Source: Staphylococcus sp. GSSP0090 (GTDB lineage Bacteria; Bacillota; Bacilli; Staphylococcales; Staphylococcaceae). From it: a stretch of 64,000 bases of DNA. The notes below the pieces were generated by a model that saw only the letters and a program-made list of their open reading frames with translations, searched no databases and was not told where the DNA came from. The stretch lies in the NCBI RefSeq assembly GCF_013391405.1, contig NZ_JACBFD010000044.1, positions 124,001-188,000 on the forward strand, in the 5' to 3' direction. Of this stretch, positions 19,509-29,833 are shown in pieces (within the stretch, counting starts at the first letter, position 1; every line of letters starts with the position of its first letter). The position numbers and the translations under genes are program-made.

Positions 19509-20585
19509 ATGAATAAGCAATTAAGGAATAATATCATTGTATTACTATTGGCTATACTATTAAGTTTAATATTAAATGCAGCACATGTATTGTTGCCCTT
19601 CATGTTTGGTCCTATTATTGCAAGTGTGATATGTGTGAGAGTCTTTAGACTTGAGATTGAATGGCCATTTTGGCTTAGTCAAATTGGCTTGGTTTTGCTA
19701 GGTGTTCAAATTGGTTCAACTTTTACCAAAAATGTAATATTAGATATCAAAGACGATTGGTTAACAATCATTTTGATTACTGTCATGTTGTTAGGTCTTG
19801 CATTAGTGATAGCATTCTTTTTCAAAAAAATTGCTAAAGTAAATACTGAAACTGCTATCCTTAGCGTGATTCCAGGTGCATTAAGTCAAATGTTAATCAT
19901 GGCAGAAGAAAATAAAAGAGCAAATATTATGGTCGTCAGCTTAACGCAAACATCAAGAATTATTTTTGTTGTCATATTAGTACCATTTATCGCTTACTTT
20001 TTTAGAGATAACGGTAGTAATGGTAGTGCTGAAAAGGCGACAACGAAGGTATTGACAGATGTAGTATCAATGCCGCAAATATTACTTTTAGCTTTAGCTG
20101 TTTTTATTGTTTATATCATAATGAGTAAGATTAATTTTCCAACGAAACAGTTACTCGCACCGATTATTGTGCTTATTAGTTGGAATTTAATCACAGGTCT
20201 AACATTTACTCTAGATAACTATATCATTGCATCGGCACAGGTTATCTATATGATTCGCATTGGTCTACAAATAGCTAAATTACTAGATCAAATGAAAGGA
20301 CGTATTGCGGTTGCAATTGCATTTCAAAATGTACTTTTGATATTACTGGCCTTTATCATGGTGTTGCTTATTTCGATGGTGTCTAATCATTCTGTTAATG
20401 AATTGTTTCTTGGTGCTGCACCTGGTGGCATGAGTCAAATTGTATTAGTAGCAATTGAAACAGGTGCCGATGTGGCATTGATATCGAGTTATCATATTTT
20501 TAGGATATTCTTTATTTTATTCTTAATTGCACCTTTATTAGGTCATTTACTCAAATATATTGAATCATCAAAAGAAAAACATTAA
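19509..20585 (+). CDS. AbrB-family integral membrane protein, putative transporter
   Basis: This is a 358-residue membrane protein with about ten hydrophobic helices arranged as two similar halves. Each half has a PG-G-SQ motif: IPGALSQMLIM in the first and APGGMSQIVLV in the second. This duplication is the mark of the AbrB/putative ammonia monooxygenase family, which has no agreed substrate. It is unrelated to the AbrB transition-state regulator. Start ATG 19509 is chosen at the first hydrophobic stretch (MNKQLRNN); the site before it is weak, and the upstream open frame runs through the hemL terminator. Confidence 0.8.
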   Translation: MNKQLRNNIIVLLLAILLSLILNAAHVLLPFMFGPIIASVICVRVFRLEIEWPFWLSQIGLVLLGVQIGSTFTKNVILDIKDDWLTIILITVMLLGLALVIAFFFKKIAKVNTETAILSVIPGALSQMLIMAEENKRANIMVVSLTQTSRIIFVVILVPFIAYFFRDNGSNGSAEKATTKVLTDVVSMPQILLLALAVFIVYIIMSKINFPTKQLLAPIIVLISWNLITGLTFTLDNYIIASAQVIYMIRIGLQIAKLLDQMKGRIAVAIAFQNVLLILLAFIMVLLISMVSNHSVNELFLGAAPGGMSQIVLVAIETGADVALISSYHIFRIFFILFLIAPLLGHLLKYIESSKEKH

Positions 20586-20697
20586 ATAGATGACAAGCAT
20601 CATTACAGTTATTTGTGAGTCATAAATAAAACTGGATATTCCATTAATTTAATAAAGTAAAAGTTTAAATATACTTTTGTGTGATTCACACTAAACG

Positions 20698-20738
20698 ACA
20701 ATATCCGAGACACGGTAAAATGTCTCGGATATTATTGT
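20698..20738. terminator. Bidirectional hairpin between convergent genes
   Basis: ATATCCGAGACA at 20701-20712 pairs perfectly with TGTCTCGGATAT at 20721-20732, extended by ACA and TGT ends. It lies between the AbrB-type gene and the minus-strand tag gene. The T run is weak on both strands, so strength is uncertain. The rest of 20586-20832 shows nothing. Confidence 0.65.
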
Positions 20739-20832
20739 AGTGATGAAGCAATCGATTTGATTAATAAAATAAAGATTTTTGTATGCTTTTTACGGTCACT
20801 TTAACTTTTTAACAGTTAAATCTATTTTATGT

Positions 20833-21393
20833 TTAAAGGTTGTTTGGATTATTTGGACAAGATTGCAAATGCGCATTATACAATCCAGCAGCTTCTAAAA
20901 ATGAAAAAACTGTTACTGGACCTAAAAATTTAAAACCATAACTTTTTAATGATTTTGAAAGTTTCGTTGCACGTTCATCTACAGTAATTCGATCACTAGG
21001 TTGTTTGTAACCACAATCAATGGGTTCATAATCAACGGTGGACCATAAATAATCACTGAAACTGCCATAATCCTTTTCAATTTCAAAGTAACCCTTAGCT
21101 TGGCTTACAATAGCTTCTAATTTTTTTCGATTATGGACGATATTAGGAAAATTCATTAATTGATCGATATCTTTATCTGTCATCTTTACAATTTGATGGG
21201 GATCGAAATCATAAAACGCTTGTTCGTAGGATTCCTTTTTCTTTAATATCGTTAACCATGAGAGGCCAGCATGTTGAGATTCTAGTGCTATGAGTTTAAA
21301 CAATTTAAGGCTATCATATAGTGGTTGTCCCCATACTTCATCATGATATTTTAAATAAATCGGATCTTTGGTTCCAAATGCACAGTCGTTCAT
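20833..21393 (-). CDS. tag: DNA-3-methyladenine glycosylase I
   Basis: Tag removes 3-methyladenine from alkylated DNA. With the start at 21393 the protein has 186 residues. It shows the zinc ligands Cys4 and His17 (MNDCAFG, KYHDEVWG) and the C-terminal HLQSC pair. The catalytic-pocket glutamate is in LESQHAGLSW. GGAG eight bases before this ATG decides the start; the GTG nine bases further upstream lies in that site. It is divergent from valS. Confidence 0.95.
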   Translation of the reverse strand: MNDCAFGTKDPIYLKYHDEVWGQPLYDSLKLFKLIALESQHAGLSWLTILKKKESYEQAFYDFDPHQIVKMTDKDIDQLMNFPNIVHNRKKLEAIVSQAKGYFEIEKDYGSFSDYLWSTVDYEPIDCGYKQPSDRITVDERATKLSKSLKSYGFKFLGPVTVFSFLEAAGLYNAHLQSCPNNPNNL

Positions 21394-21411
21394 AAATTTC
21401 ACTCCATTTTA

Positions 21412-21443
21412 TTGACTTATTTTAACTTCCATTATACTATAAT
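21412..21443 (+). promoter_or_regulatory. Promoter of the valS T-box transcript
   Basis: TTGACT at 21412-21417 is followed by TATACT at 21433-21438 (15-base spacer) overlapping a perfect TATAAT at 21438-21443 (20-base spacer). Either could serve as the -10. It sits in the short gap between tag and the T-box. Confidence 0.6.
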
Positions 21444-21464
21444 TAAGTAAATAAATATTGTCTA

Positions 21465-21715
21465 TTGGGAAGAGTAAATAGGTTTAAATTAAACAGAGAG
21501 TACAGGAATGCTGAAAATGTACAATTTAACGTATTGAAGGTAGCCCACATTGAACTTTAACTGAACACCAATCGTATGAAGATATTTGTTTAATAGGTTA
21601 AAGCGTGCTTGAGCGTTAATCATGTAATTAAGTGCTTGAAATTAATTTGTAATTTCTTGAATTTAGGTGGTACCACGGAATATCCGTCCTATTTTGATAG
21701 GGCGGATATTTTTAT
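21465..21715 (+). promoter_or_regulatory. T-box riboswitch of valS-folC
   Basis: The T-box sequence AGGTGGTACCACGG is at 21665-21678. The terminator stem follows at once: AATATCCGTCCT pairs with AGGGCGGATATT, then a T run to 21713. Upstream, AGAGAGT near 21493 and the stem I region fill the leader. Valine specificity is taken from the downstream gene. Confidence 0.9.
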
Positions 21716-21736
21716 TTTTAAGGAGGATTTTAACAC

Positions 21737-24367
21737 ATGGAAATGAAACCAAAATATAATCCCAATGAAGTTGAGTCTGGACGTTATGACCAATGGGTAA
21801 ACAGTGGATATTTTAAAGCAAAAGAAGATAATTCAAAAGAGACATATACAATCGTTATCCCACCTCCAAATGTAACAGGTAAATTACATTTAGGGCATGC
21901 TTGGGACACAACATTACAGGATATATTGACACGTATGAAACGCATGCAGGGTTATGACACATTATACTTGCCGGGCATGGACCATGCCGGTATTGCGACA
22001 CAAGCTAAAGTAGAGGCAAAATTAAATGAACAAGGTCTTTCTCGACATGATTTAGGTAGAGAAAAATTCTTGGAGCAAGCGTGGGACTGGAAAGAGGAAT
22101 ATGCAAGCTTTATCAGACAGCAATGGGCTAAACTCGGTTTAGGTCTTGATTATAGTAGAGAAAGATTTACATTAGATGAGGGTTTAAGTAAAGCAGTTAA
22201 AAAAGTATTCGTTGATATGTACAATAAAGGATTAATATATCGCGGTGAATATATTATTAATTGGGACCCTATTGCGCGTACAGCATTATCTGATATTGAA
22301 GTGATTCATGAAGACGTTCAAGGTAAATTTTACCATTTTAAATATCCATATGCGGATGGCAATGGTTATATTGAAATTGCAACGACACGTCCTGAAACGA
22401 TGTTAGGGGACACTGCCATTGTCGTTAATCCTAATGATGAGCGCTATAAAGATGTCATAGGTAAAACAGTTATTTTACCTATCGTTGGTAGAGAATTACC
22501 AATATTAGCAGATGAATACGTTGATATTGAATTTGGTAGTGGCGCGATGAAAGTTACACCTGCACACGACCCTAATGATTTTGAAATTGGTAATCGACAT
22601 GACTTAGAACGTATTATTGTTATGGATGAATCTGGAAAGATGAATGATAAAGCGGATAAATACGAAGGCATGGATCGTTTTGATTGCCGTGAACAACTTG
22701 TAAAAGATTTAGAAGCGGAAAACTTAGTGATTAAAATTGAAGAACATGAACATTCAGTAGGTCATTCAGAACGTTCTGGTGCAGTCGTAGAACCTTATTT
22801 ATCTACGCAATGGTTTGTTAAAATGAAACCACTTGCTGAGCAAGCGTTAAATAATCAGAAGACTGACGATAGAATAGACTTTGTTCCAGCGCGCTTTGAA
22901 AAAACATTTAATCGTTGGATGGAAGAGATTAGAGATTGGACAATATCTAGACAACTGTGGTGGGGCCATCAAATCCCTGCATGGTATCATAAGGAAACAG
23001 GAGAAATATTTGTAGGCGAGTCAGCACCAGAAGATATAGAGAACTGGATACAAGATGAAGATGTCTTGGATACATGGTTCTCAAGTGCATTATGGCCTTT
23101 TTCAACACTAGGTTGGCCTGATGTTGAAGCAGATGACTTCCAACGTTATTTCCCTACAAATGCATTAGTGACTGGTTACGATATTATCTTTTTCTGGGTT
23201 GCTAGAATGATTTTCCAAGGATTAGAATTTACTGGAAAACGTCCGTTCAATGATGTATTATTACATGGATTGGTTCGTGCAGAAGACGGTCGTAAAATGA
23301 GTAAATCACTCGGTAATGGTGTTGATCCAATGGACGTCATCGATGAATACGGCGCTGACAGTTTACGTTATTTCTTAGCTACAGGGTCTTCACCAGGTCA
23401 TGATTTACGTTATTCTACTGAAAAAGTGGAGTCTGTATGGAATTTTATCAATAAAATATGGAATGCTGCGAGATTCAGTATCATGAACATCGGTGAAGAC
23501 TTTACAGTAGAACAAGTTGATTTATCAGGTGATTTGTCACTCGCTGATCAGTGGATTTTAACACGCTTAAATGAAACGATTGCGAATGTAACAGAATTAA
23601 GTGATAAATATGAGTTCGGTGAAGTCGGCAGAACATTATACAATTTCATATGGGATGAATTCTGTGATTGGTATATTGAAATGAGTAAGATACCAATGAA
23701 TGGTGAAGATGAAGCGCAGAAACAAGTCACACGTTCTGTACTAACTTATGTCCTAGATAATACGATGAGAATGCTACACCCATTCATGCCTTTTGTCACG
23801 GAGCAAATTTGGCAAAATTTACCTCACGAAGGTGAAACAATTGTTAATGCAGCTTGGCCAAAAGTAAATGAAGCGCTTGTGTTCGATGACAGTAAAGAAA
23901 CAATGCAACAACTTGTTGAAATTATAAAATCTGTGAGACAATCTCGTTTAGAAGTTGATACGCCGTTATCTAAGGCGATTCCAATTTTCATTAAAGCAAA
24001 AGATGAAAATATAAAAGAAACATTATTGAATAATTCTAATTATATAGATAGATTTTGTCACCCAAGCGAATTAACCATTGATACAGCAATTGAAATTCCT
24101 GAAAAAGCAATGACATCTGTAACGACAGCCGGAGAAGTTGTACTTCCATTAGAAGGTTTGATTGATATGGATAAAGAAATTGCACGTTTAGAAAACGAAC
24201 TTTTAAAATGGGAAAAAGAGCTAGACCGAGTGAATAAAAAATTAGCAAATGAAAACTTCGTCAATAAAGCACCTGAAAAAGTGATTAATGAAGAACGTGA
24301 GAAAAAACAAACATATCAAGAGAAATATGATGGTGTTAAAATACGAATTAATCAATTAAAAGCATAG
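21737..24367 (+). CDS. valS: Valyl-tRNA synthetase
   Basis: ValS is the class I synthetase that charges tRNA-Val and edits Thr-tRNA-Val. The 876-residue protein has the HIGH-type motif KLHLGHAWD, the KMSKS motif [11 protein letters not shown], the editing domain ([12 protein letters not shown]), an anticodon-binding helical domain and a C-terminal coiled coil (about residues 810-876, Lys/Glu-rich). Start ATG 21737 follows AAGGAGG. folC starts 11 bases after it, so both are under the T-box. Confidence 0.97.
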   Translation: MEMKPKYNPNEVESGRYDQWVNSGYFKAKEDNSKETYTIVIPPPNVTGKLHLGHAWDTTLQDILTRMKRMQGYDTLYLPGMDHAGIATQAKVEAKLNEQGLSRHDLGREKFLEQAWDWKEEYASFIRQQWAKLGLGLDYSRERFTLDEGLSKAVKKVFVDMYNKGLIYRGEYIINWDPIARTALSDIEVIHEDVQGKFYHFKYPYADGNGYIEIATTRPETMLGDTAIVVNPNDERYKDVIGKTVILPIVGRELPILADEYVDIEFGSGAMKVTPAHDPNDFEIGNRHDLERIIVMDESGKMNDKADKYEGMDRFDCREQLVKDLEAENLVIKIEEHEHSVGHSERSGAVVEPYLSTQWFVKMKPLAEQALNNQKTDDRIDFVPARFEKTFNRWMEEIRDWTISRQLWWGHQIPAWYHKETGEIFVGESAPEDIENWIQDEDVLDTWFSSALWPFSTLGWPDVEADDFQRYFPTNALVTGYDIIFFWVARMIFQGLEFTGKRPFNDVLLHGLVRAEDGRKMSKSLGNGVDPMDVIDEYGADSLRYFLATGSSPGHDLRYSTEKVESVWNFINKIWNAARFSIMNIGEDFTVEQVDLSGDLSLADQWILTRLNETIANVTELSDKYEFGEVGRTLYNFIWDEFCDWYIEMSKIPMNGEDEAQKQVTRSVLTYVLDNTMRMLHPFMPFVTEQIWQNLPHEGETIVNAAWPKVNEALVFDDSKETMQQLVEIIKSVRQSRLEVDTPLSKAIPIFIKAKDENIKETLLNNSNYIDRFCHPSELTIDTAIEIPEKAMTSVTTAGEVVLPLEGLIDMDKEIARLENELLKWEKELDRVNKKLANENFVNKAPEKVINEEREKKQTYQEKYDGVKIRINQLKA

Positions 24368-24378
24368 GAGTCCTTAAG

Positions 24379-25644
24379 ATGAATTACCTAGATAGCTTAT
24401 ATTGGATACACGAGCGAACTAAATTTGGTATTAAACCAGGTGTCAAACGCATGGAATGGATGTTAGAGCGTTTGAATAACCCACAATTTAATATAAATGG
24501 TATTCATGTAGGTGGTACAAATGGTAAAGGATCTACCGTTTCGTATTTGAGATCAGCGCTTGTTGATAATGGATACGATGTGGGTACATTTACTTCACCA
24601 TTTATCGAGACCTTCAATGAACGCATTAGTTTAAATGGAAATCCAATAAGTGATGATGAGATTGTTGCACTTGTTCAACATGTCAAACCCGTCAGTGAAG
24701 CATTAGAAAAAGAAACAGAACTTGGAACTGCTACCGAATTTGAAATTATAACAACAATGATGTTTTTATATTTTGGAGAAATTCATCCAGTAGATTTTGT
24801 TATAGTTGAAGCAGGATTAGGTATTAAAAATGATTCAACGAATGTATTTAAGCCGATTTTATCAATACTTACAAGTATTGGCTTAGATCATACAGACATT
24901 CTAGGAGATACGTATGTAGATATTGCGAAAGATAAAGGTGCTATTGTTAAGCCTAAAACTCCTGTTATTTATGCAGTGAAGAATGATGAAGCGCTCAAAG
25001 TAATCAGAAATTTTGTTGTGCAACAAGAGGCAGAAGGCATCGAATTAGATCGTGATATTAGTATTATTTCTGAAGATGAAGAGTTTACTTATCGATATAA
25101 AGATTATGAATTAGAAACCTTACTTCTGAACATGGTTGGTGAACATCAAAAAGAAAATGCTGCACTAGCTATTACAGCTTTAATTGAATTAAATGAAGCT
25201 GGGATTGTTGATTTAGATTTCAATAAAATGATAGATGGTATAGAATCCGTAAGTTGGACTGGTCGAATTGAACAAGTCAAAGAACAGCCTTTAATGATTA
25301 TGGATGGTGCGCATAATGTAGAAAGTGTAGAAGCGTTAATCAGCACACTTAAGCAATATTACCAAGTCGACCATATTGATATATTATTTTCAGCAATTAA
25401 AGGAAAACCAATTAATGCGATGGTAGATCAACTTAAGACGATTGCATCGACATTCTACATTACAGACTTTGATTTCCCGAAAGCATTAACAAAAGAAGCG
25501 ATTTTTGAAGAAATTAAATATGATCATAAAGCACTTGTCGATGATTATGTTAAGTTTATAGAAGCTTATGACGGTGATGGTTTAATTATTACGGGAAGCT
25601 TATACTTTATCAGTGAAGTGAAATCTAGAGTGAATTTTAATTAA
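24379..25644 (+). CDS. folC: Folylpolyglutamate/dihydrofolate synthase
   Basis: FolC is the Mur-ligase-family enzyme that adds glutamate to folates (and to dihydropteroate in bifunctional forms). The 421-residue protein has the P-loop GGTNGKGST near residue 50 and the ligase DGAHNVESV motif in the C-terminal domain. Start ATG 24379 follows AGGAG. It lies directly after valS, as in Bacillus. A terminator is seen at 25809. Confidence 0.95.
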   Translation: MNYLDSLYWIHERTKFGIKPGVKRMEWMLERLNNPQFNINGIHVGGTNGKGSTVSYLRSALVDNGYDVGTFTSPFIETFNERISLNGNPISDDEIVALVQHVKPVSEALEKETELGTATEFEIITTMMFLYFGEIHPVDFVIVEAGLGIKNDSTNVFKPILSILTSIGLDHTDILGDTYVDIAKDKGAIVKPKTPVIYAVKNDEALKVIRNFVVQQEAEGIELDRDISIISEDEEFTYRYKDYELETLLLNMVGEHQKENAALAITALIELNEAGIVDLDFNKMIDGIESVSWTGRIEQVKEQPLMIMDGAHNVESVEALISTLKQYYQVDHIDILFSAIKGKPINAMVDQLKTIASTFYITDFDFPKALTKEAIFEEIKYDHKALVDDYVKFIEAYDGDGLIITGSLYFISEVKSRVNFN

Positions 25645-26035
25645 AACGTTAAGGTTATGATTGAAGTAAATCATGATAATATTTGTCAAAATATAGAAAT
25701 ATATTTAATTGCAATAAGTATTATCTGAAACTAATACAATAGGAACGATTGAATTTAATAAGGTTTTCTAAAGTTAAAATGCTTTTGAAAATGGCAACTT
25801 TAGAATTAATAGGCTGAGATATCAATGGTGTCTCAGTCTATTTTGTTAATTCTCGTTTGAATATTATTTTAGTGAGGTAATACATAATTATGAAACAATA
25901 TGTACGTATCAATTGTATTCCATAACGTAAATGATTATGACGTGTATTGAATATCATTCAAATCGTCTACATACATTTTCTATTTAAATTTAGAGTTATA
26001 TGATAATATTTACAAAGGGGAGGTATGAAAATAAA
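25645..26035. other. Intergenic gap after folC
   Basis: The 391-base gap contains one clear terminator (25809-25846). The rest is AT-rich. An 11-codon frame at 25890-25925 has its nearest GAGG 13 bases away and is not credible as a gene. No riboswitch-like structure or confident promoter was found before the next gene. Confidence 0.5.
25809..25846 (+). terminator. Intrinsic terminator after folC
   Basis: AGGCTGAGATA from 25811 pairs with TGTCTCAGTCT ending at 25839, followed by ATTTTGTT. It resembles the GTCTGGGAC-type hairpins at 7551 and 30011. Confidence 0.75.
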
Positions 26036-26854
26036 ATGACAGACAAGAAATTCCCAAAAGATGCAATGCGAGTTCTAAAAGAAACAAGCCGTACTTTTTA
26101 TATACCAATTACATTTCTAGAAAAAGAATTAAAGTATACGGTTGCTTCTGCATATCTCGTATTACGCGCGATAGATGAAATAGAAGATCATGAAGCATTA
26201 AGTAATGATAAAAAATACCACATGCTAATGCAAATAAGTGAATTGTTTAAGGAACCATTTGATGAAGATAAATATTCACAAATTTTATCTCCTGTTAAAG
26301 ATGATATGCCTGAAGTTACAATACGTTTAGGTGAATGGATAGATGCTTGTCCTGAACGTACAAGAGCAGTTGTATTAGAAGCATCAAGTGAGATGGCTTA
26401 TGGTATGGCGAAATGGGCAAAAGCTAATTGGGACATCCATACTAAAGCAGATTTAGATGACTATACATATTATGTGGCAGGACTTGTTGGAGTTATGCTT
26501 TCACAACTTTGGGATCTTTGTGCTGGCGTAAAAACAGACCGAGATTTAGCTATTGGATATGGTCGCGGTTTACAAGCTGTAAATATTTTACGAAATCAGC
26601 ATGAAGATTATGAAGAACGAGGTGTAAGCTTTGTTCCAGATGATTGGGATAGGGATGATTTGTTCAAATATGCTGAGGATAATTTAGCTAAAGCCGATGC
26701 TTATATGAAAGACATTAATAAGAAGACAATATTATTATTCTGTCGTTTACCATTGGCGCTTGCACATAAGTCGCTTAAAGCGATGAAAAATGGACGTGAA
26801 AAAATATCGCGTTCTGAAGTAGAAGAAACTGTAGAAGAAATACAAAAGGATTAA
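26036..26854 (+). CDS. Squalene/phytoene-synthase-like protein
   Basis: This 272-residue protein has the fold signatures of the trans-isoprenyl diphosphate head-to-head synthases. The first aspartate motif is D47-E-I-E-D51 in LRAIDEIED; the second region is NILRNQHED at 183-191, followed by RGVSFVPDD. In squalene and dehydrosqualene synthases the residue after NILR is usually aspartate (DxxED); here it is Asn187, so one metal ligand appears lost. Bacillus YisP is a relative of about this size that makes farnesol, not squalene, which is a possible analogy. The start at 26036 follows GGGGAGG with a long 12-base spacing. There are no carotenoid genes nearby. Confidence 0.82.
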   Translation: MTDKKFPKDAMRVLKETSRTFYIPITFLEKELKYTVASAYLVLRAIDEIEDHEALSNDKKYHMLMQISELFKEPFDEDKYSQILSPVKDDMPEVTIRLGEWIDACPERTRAVVLEASSEMAYGMAKWAKANWDIHTKADLDDYTYYVAGLVGVMLSQLWDLCAGVKTDRDLAIGYGRGLQAVNILRNQHEDYEERGVSFVPDDWDRDDLFKYAEDNLAKADAYMKDINKKTILLFCRLPLALAHKSLKAMKNGREKISRSEVEETVEEIQKD

Positions 26855-26890
26855 TGACGAACTATTAATAAACATACGAGCTAGTAATAA

Positions 26891-26938
26891 TAAAGAAACA
26901 GCAATCAAATCCATATTTGATTGCTGTTTCTTTATTTT
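26891..26938 (+). terminator. Strong intrinsic terminator after the synthase-like gene
   Basis: A perfect 20-bp stem, 26891-26910 with 26915-26934, with loop CCAT is followed by TTTT. The stem ends are A-T rich, so it could work in both directions. Confidence 0.88.
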
Positions 26939-27092
26939 AGAACGGATATATACTGCATTGTTATGTATAAGCACAAATTTCAAGTAGAAAATGAATTTAA
27001 ATATATAAATAATATAATATTATTATTTTGTGTTAATTTTGTTATTTAATTTAAAGGGTGGTGCTATAATTGATAGTAGGAGGTGTTTACTG

Positions 27093-27800
27093 TTGCAATT
27101 ACTTTTAGTTTCCCCTGTGTTATTTAGTTTTTTATATCAATTATGTTTTGTAGAAAAGATTGATAGAACTTATTTTAAATTACGTTCAAATTGTGATTAT
27201 TGTTATCGACAGCTTCGTTTTTATGAAATGATTCCAATATTTAGCTTTTTAATTCAAAAAGGTAAAACAAACTGTTGTAGATATCGACTTAATTGTTGTT
27301 ATTTCATTGGAGAAACACTTGCTTTATTCCCAGGATTTTATGAACTTCAATTCCCCGCGTTATTAGATATAGATTATGCCACTTTTTTACTCATTTATTT
27401 ATTCTTACTTGTATTTGCACTTTATGATTTCACTACGTTTACAATACCCATACATATGCTATTTATATTTTCATGCTGCGTTTGTGTTATAGCACACATT
27501 CACGTCATTTCTTTTTTATTCGTGAGTAGCTTACTTCATTTAATATATTTTTTTTGTAAGAAATCAATTGGATATGGAGACATCCTGCTATTTTCTGTAT
27601 TATCTTTAGCAGTACCGTATACTTTCTTTAGATACATCTTTTTACTCACTTTTATTATTGGTGGTATATTTGCGATAGTTTATTTTTTAATTATTAAAAA
27701 TAGTAAGCAGCGTGTGCCACTCATTCCGTTTATCTTTCTTGCATTTAATCTGACAATTATTTTCCAGCAAACAACGCACTATGGAGGTATGTTCATATGA
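27093..27800 (+). CDS. comC: Type IV prepilin peptidase ComC (A24 family)
   Basis: ComC cleaves and methylates ComG pseudopilins needed for DNA uptake. The TTG at 27093 is chosen because GGAGG at 27079-27083 is nine bases upstream; it gives 235 residues. The N-terminal cysteine region (CDYC, then CCRY and NCC) matches the CxxC pairs of the family. The catalytic aspartates are in LYDFTTF and GYGD. The remainder is hydrophobic with several membrane segments. The stop overlaps the radC start (ATGA). The comG operon is not in this window. Confidence 0.88.
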   Translation: MQLLLVSPVLFSFLYQLCFVEKIDRTYFKLRSNCDYCYRQLRFYEMIPIFSFLIQKGKTNCCRYRLNCCYFIGETLALFPGFYELQFPALLDIDYATFLLIYLFLLVFALYDFTTFTIPIHMLFIFSCCVCVIAHIHVISFLFVSSLLHLIYFFCKKSIGYGDILLFSVLSLAVPYTFFRYIFLLTFIIGGIFAIVYFLIIKNSKQRVPLIPFIFLAFNLTIIFQQTTHYGGMFI

Positions 27801-28480
27801 AAATGAATGAACTTGCAAGTCATCAAAAACCTAGAGAACGCATGTTAAATTATGGTGCCTCTCATTTATCACATGCTGAATTATTGGCAATTTTGATTAA
27901 TACTGGTAGAAAAGGTTGCTCTAGTTTAGATATAGCGAATGAATTGCTTAAATCTATTTCAAATTTAAAAGATTTAAAGCAATTATCAATTAATGATTTA
28001 AATAAAATTAAGGGTGTTGGACTATATAAAGCGCTCACTTTGAAAGCTGCTTTTGAGTTAGGAGAACGAATGCATTCGGGAAGTATTGATGATAAAATTC
28101 AAATAAATAGCCCCAAAGATGTGGCCGACTTTATGATGGGGAAAATGGAGCATTTAACGCAAGAAAAATTTATAGCATTATTTTTAAATTCTAAGAATAT
28201 CATCATTAAACAAAAAACAATTTTCATGGGCACGCTGAATAGTGCTATAGTGCATCCTCGAGAAATTTATAGTGAAGCCGTTAAATGTGCGAGTAATGCT
28301 ATTATTGTGCTCCATAATCACCCTTCAGGAGACGCTGCCCCATCAAAAGAAGATATTAAAACTACAAATAGATTACGAGAATGTGGTGATATATTAGGTA
28401 TACCATTATTAGACCATGTTATTATTGGCGATCACACATATTTAAGTATGGTTGAAGAAGGTTATTTTGACACAGAATAA
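27797..28480 (+). CDS. radC: RadC family JAMM/MPN domain protein
   Basis: This 227-residue protein has an N-terminal helix-hairpin-helix region ([15 protein letters not shown]) and a C-terminal JAMM metalloprotease-like fold with the metal motif [14 protein letters not shown]. The biochemical role is unsettled despite the historical DNA-repair name; competence induction is known in some Firmicutes. Start ATG 27797 follows GGAGG and overlaps the comC stop by four bases, so it is coupled to comC. Confidence 0.95.
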   Translation: MKMNELASHQKPRERMLNYGASHLSHAELLAILINTGRKGCSSLDIANELLKSISNLKDLKQLSINDLNKIKGVGLYKALTLKAAFELGERMHSGSIDDKIQINSPKDVADFMMGKMEHLTQEKFIALFLNSKNIIIKQKTIFMGTLNSAIVHPREIYSEAVKCASNAIIVLHNHPSGDAAPSKEDIKTTNRLRECGDILGIPLLDHVIIGDHTYLSMVEEGYFDTE

Positions 28481-28553
28481 CATCTCTAATTTCAACTGTT
28501 TGTTATAATTTAAATGATGTATAATCAAATAGTAATTTGAGGAGGGTGAGCGT

Positions 28554-28838
28554 TTGGGCACTATATTATTAATTGGTTTGTTAATACCAGTTGTATATCT
28601 AATGCAACTAACGAAAAAGAAGGCAATGATTAATTTAAAGCGCACATTAAACACAGTAATCATCTCTATGGTTAGCGTTTTAATAACTACGATTTTATTT
28701 ATTGTCTTTAGTCATATACACATTTCGATATGGAGCACGGTAATTAGTGCAATCATAGTATCAATCGTCTGGGCGTTATTATTAAGCGGATGCTACTACG
28801 TTTATCAAGTACTTTCTAATAATGTAAATAATAAATAG
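28554..28838 (+). CDS. Small membrane protein, function unknown
   Basis: This 94-residue protein has three hydrophobic segments (about residues 1-18, 34-55 and 59-85) split by a basic loop (TKKKAMINLKR). I do not recognise the family. The start is TTG at 28554, decided by GAGGAGGGTGAG eight bases upstream. It follows radC by 73 bases on the same strand. Confidence 0.7.
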   Translation: MGTILLIGLLIPVVYLMQLTKKKAMINLKRTLNTVIISMVSVLITTILFIVFSHIHISIWSTVISAIIVSIVWALLLSGCYYVYQVLSNNVNNK

Positions 28839-28870
28839 TTCTATATCGTAGAATTATATGATTAATGATT

Positions 28871-28910
28871 CAATTAAAAAATCTGCGACATCTATGTGTG
28901 TCGCAGATCC
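28871..28910 (-). terminator. Terminator of the small minus-strand gene
   Basis: ATCTGCGACA at 28881-28890 pairs with TGTCGCAGAT at 28899-28908. On the minus strand the stem is followed by TTTTTTAATTG, a proper T run. It may also stop the plus-strand gene weakly. Confidence 0.78.
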
Positions 28911-28975
28911 TAGTTGTGCATATAAGTATGGCACATGTAAATCGAACTTCTATTGCGCAATCTCATATTTAAATG

Positions 28976-29155
28976 TTAATTTATAAAGTTGAAATAGTAG
29001 TTGAAATGATCCATGATCCATAGGATACCTTGATATCCTAAGTAGATACATAATACAATAATTCCAATATATATTAAAACTCTTAATAAAGATAAACCTA
29101 CTCTAAATAATAGTATGACCAAGAGGGCAAGCAGGATTATAGATAAAATATTCAT
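28976..29155 (-). CDS. Small hydrophobic membrane protein, function unknown
   Basis: With the ATG at 29155 the protein has 59 residues and is almost wholly hydrophobic (MNILSIILLALLVILLF), probably two membrane helices. A GGGAG site ten bases upstream on the minus strand supports this start over a longer frame beginning at 29209. It has its own terminator at 28871-28910. I do not recognise the family; it could be a short membrane peptide of regulatory or stress type. Confidence 0.62.
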   Translation of the reverse strand: MNILSIILLALLVILLFRVGLSLLRVLIYIGIIVLCIYLGYQGILWIMDHFNYYFNFIN

Positions 29156-29304
29156 TCTATGTTCACTCCCTTTGATTACAATTGTACTATGAAATGAATG
29201 CTTATTCATCAGTCTATAGGGAACTTTTTAAATACTACTTCAGACTGATGATTTTATATGGTTAAAATTATATAATTTAACATGACTTAATAGGAGGATG
29301 GTTC

Positions 29305-29763
29305 ATGCGTTTTATATTTAGCATTATTAAAAATATTATAGCAATTATAGCAATCGTTATTATTGTGTTCTTTGCACTTAAATATGCGCCTTTTTTAAAA
29401 GACCAACAATGGAATCCAGTAAGTAACGATGAACCATCTGTAAACCAAACACAAACTAACAAAGATTTAGCAGGAGGACAGCGCTATACTGTTAAAGATA
29501 ATGATATATTGAATAATGTTCCTCTAAGCCAAACGAAAAATGTTTTTGATTGGATAGATAAAAAAGAATTCATGTCTGTATCCGGTATATACAGGATGGG
29601 ATATAGTGACGATTATTTAGCAGGTCAACGTGGGGATGAGTTTATTATTTACAAATTCGGCTCAGATTCAATAAGAGTTTATAGAACAGAAATAGAGATG
29701 GAGCAAGATTTAAACCAACTTGGTGAACATATAGAACTATTACCACCTTCAAGCTACGAGTAA
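29305..29763 (+). CDS. Membrane-anchored staphylococcal protein, DUF4930-like
   Basis: This 152-residue protein has one N-terminal membrane helix (about residues 5-26) and a soluble extracytoplasmic domain with GIYRMGYSDDYLAGQRGDEFIIYKFG. This resembles a staphylococcal family of unknown function that I recall as DUF4930, located before mreC. Start ATG 29305 follows AGGAGG. No catalytic motif is visible. Confidence 0.75.
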   Translation: MRFIFSIIKNIIAIIAIVIIVFFALKYAPFLKDQQWNPVSNDEPSVNQTQTNKDLAGGQRYTVKDNDILNNVPLSQTKNVFDWIDKKEFMSVSGIYRMGYSDDYLAGQRGDEFIIYKFGSDSIRVYRTEIEMEQDLNQLGEHIELLPPSSYE

Positions 29764-29833
29764 GGCGTTTGAATTCTATGCTGAAATGCGTTAGCCTTAT
29801 ATAAGTAAAAACGTTAAAGGTTGGTGTCTAATT

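Noticed and set aside
19100-19603. 167-codon antisense frame across hemL and the AbrB-type gene
   Set aside because: It crosses a terminator and two real genes, and its composition is that of an antisense shadow.
25890-25925. 11-codon frame upstream of the synthase-like gene as a leader peptide
   Set aside because: The nearest GAGG is 13 bases from the ATG, and there is no paired hairpin or attenuator before the next gene.
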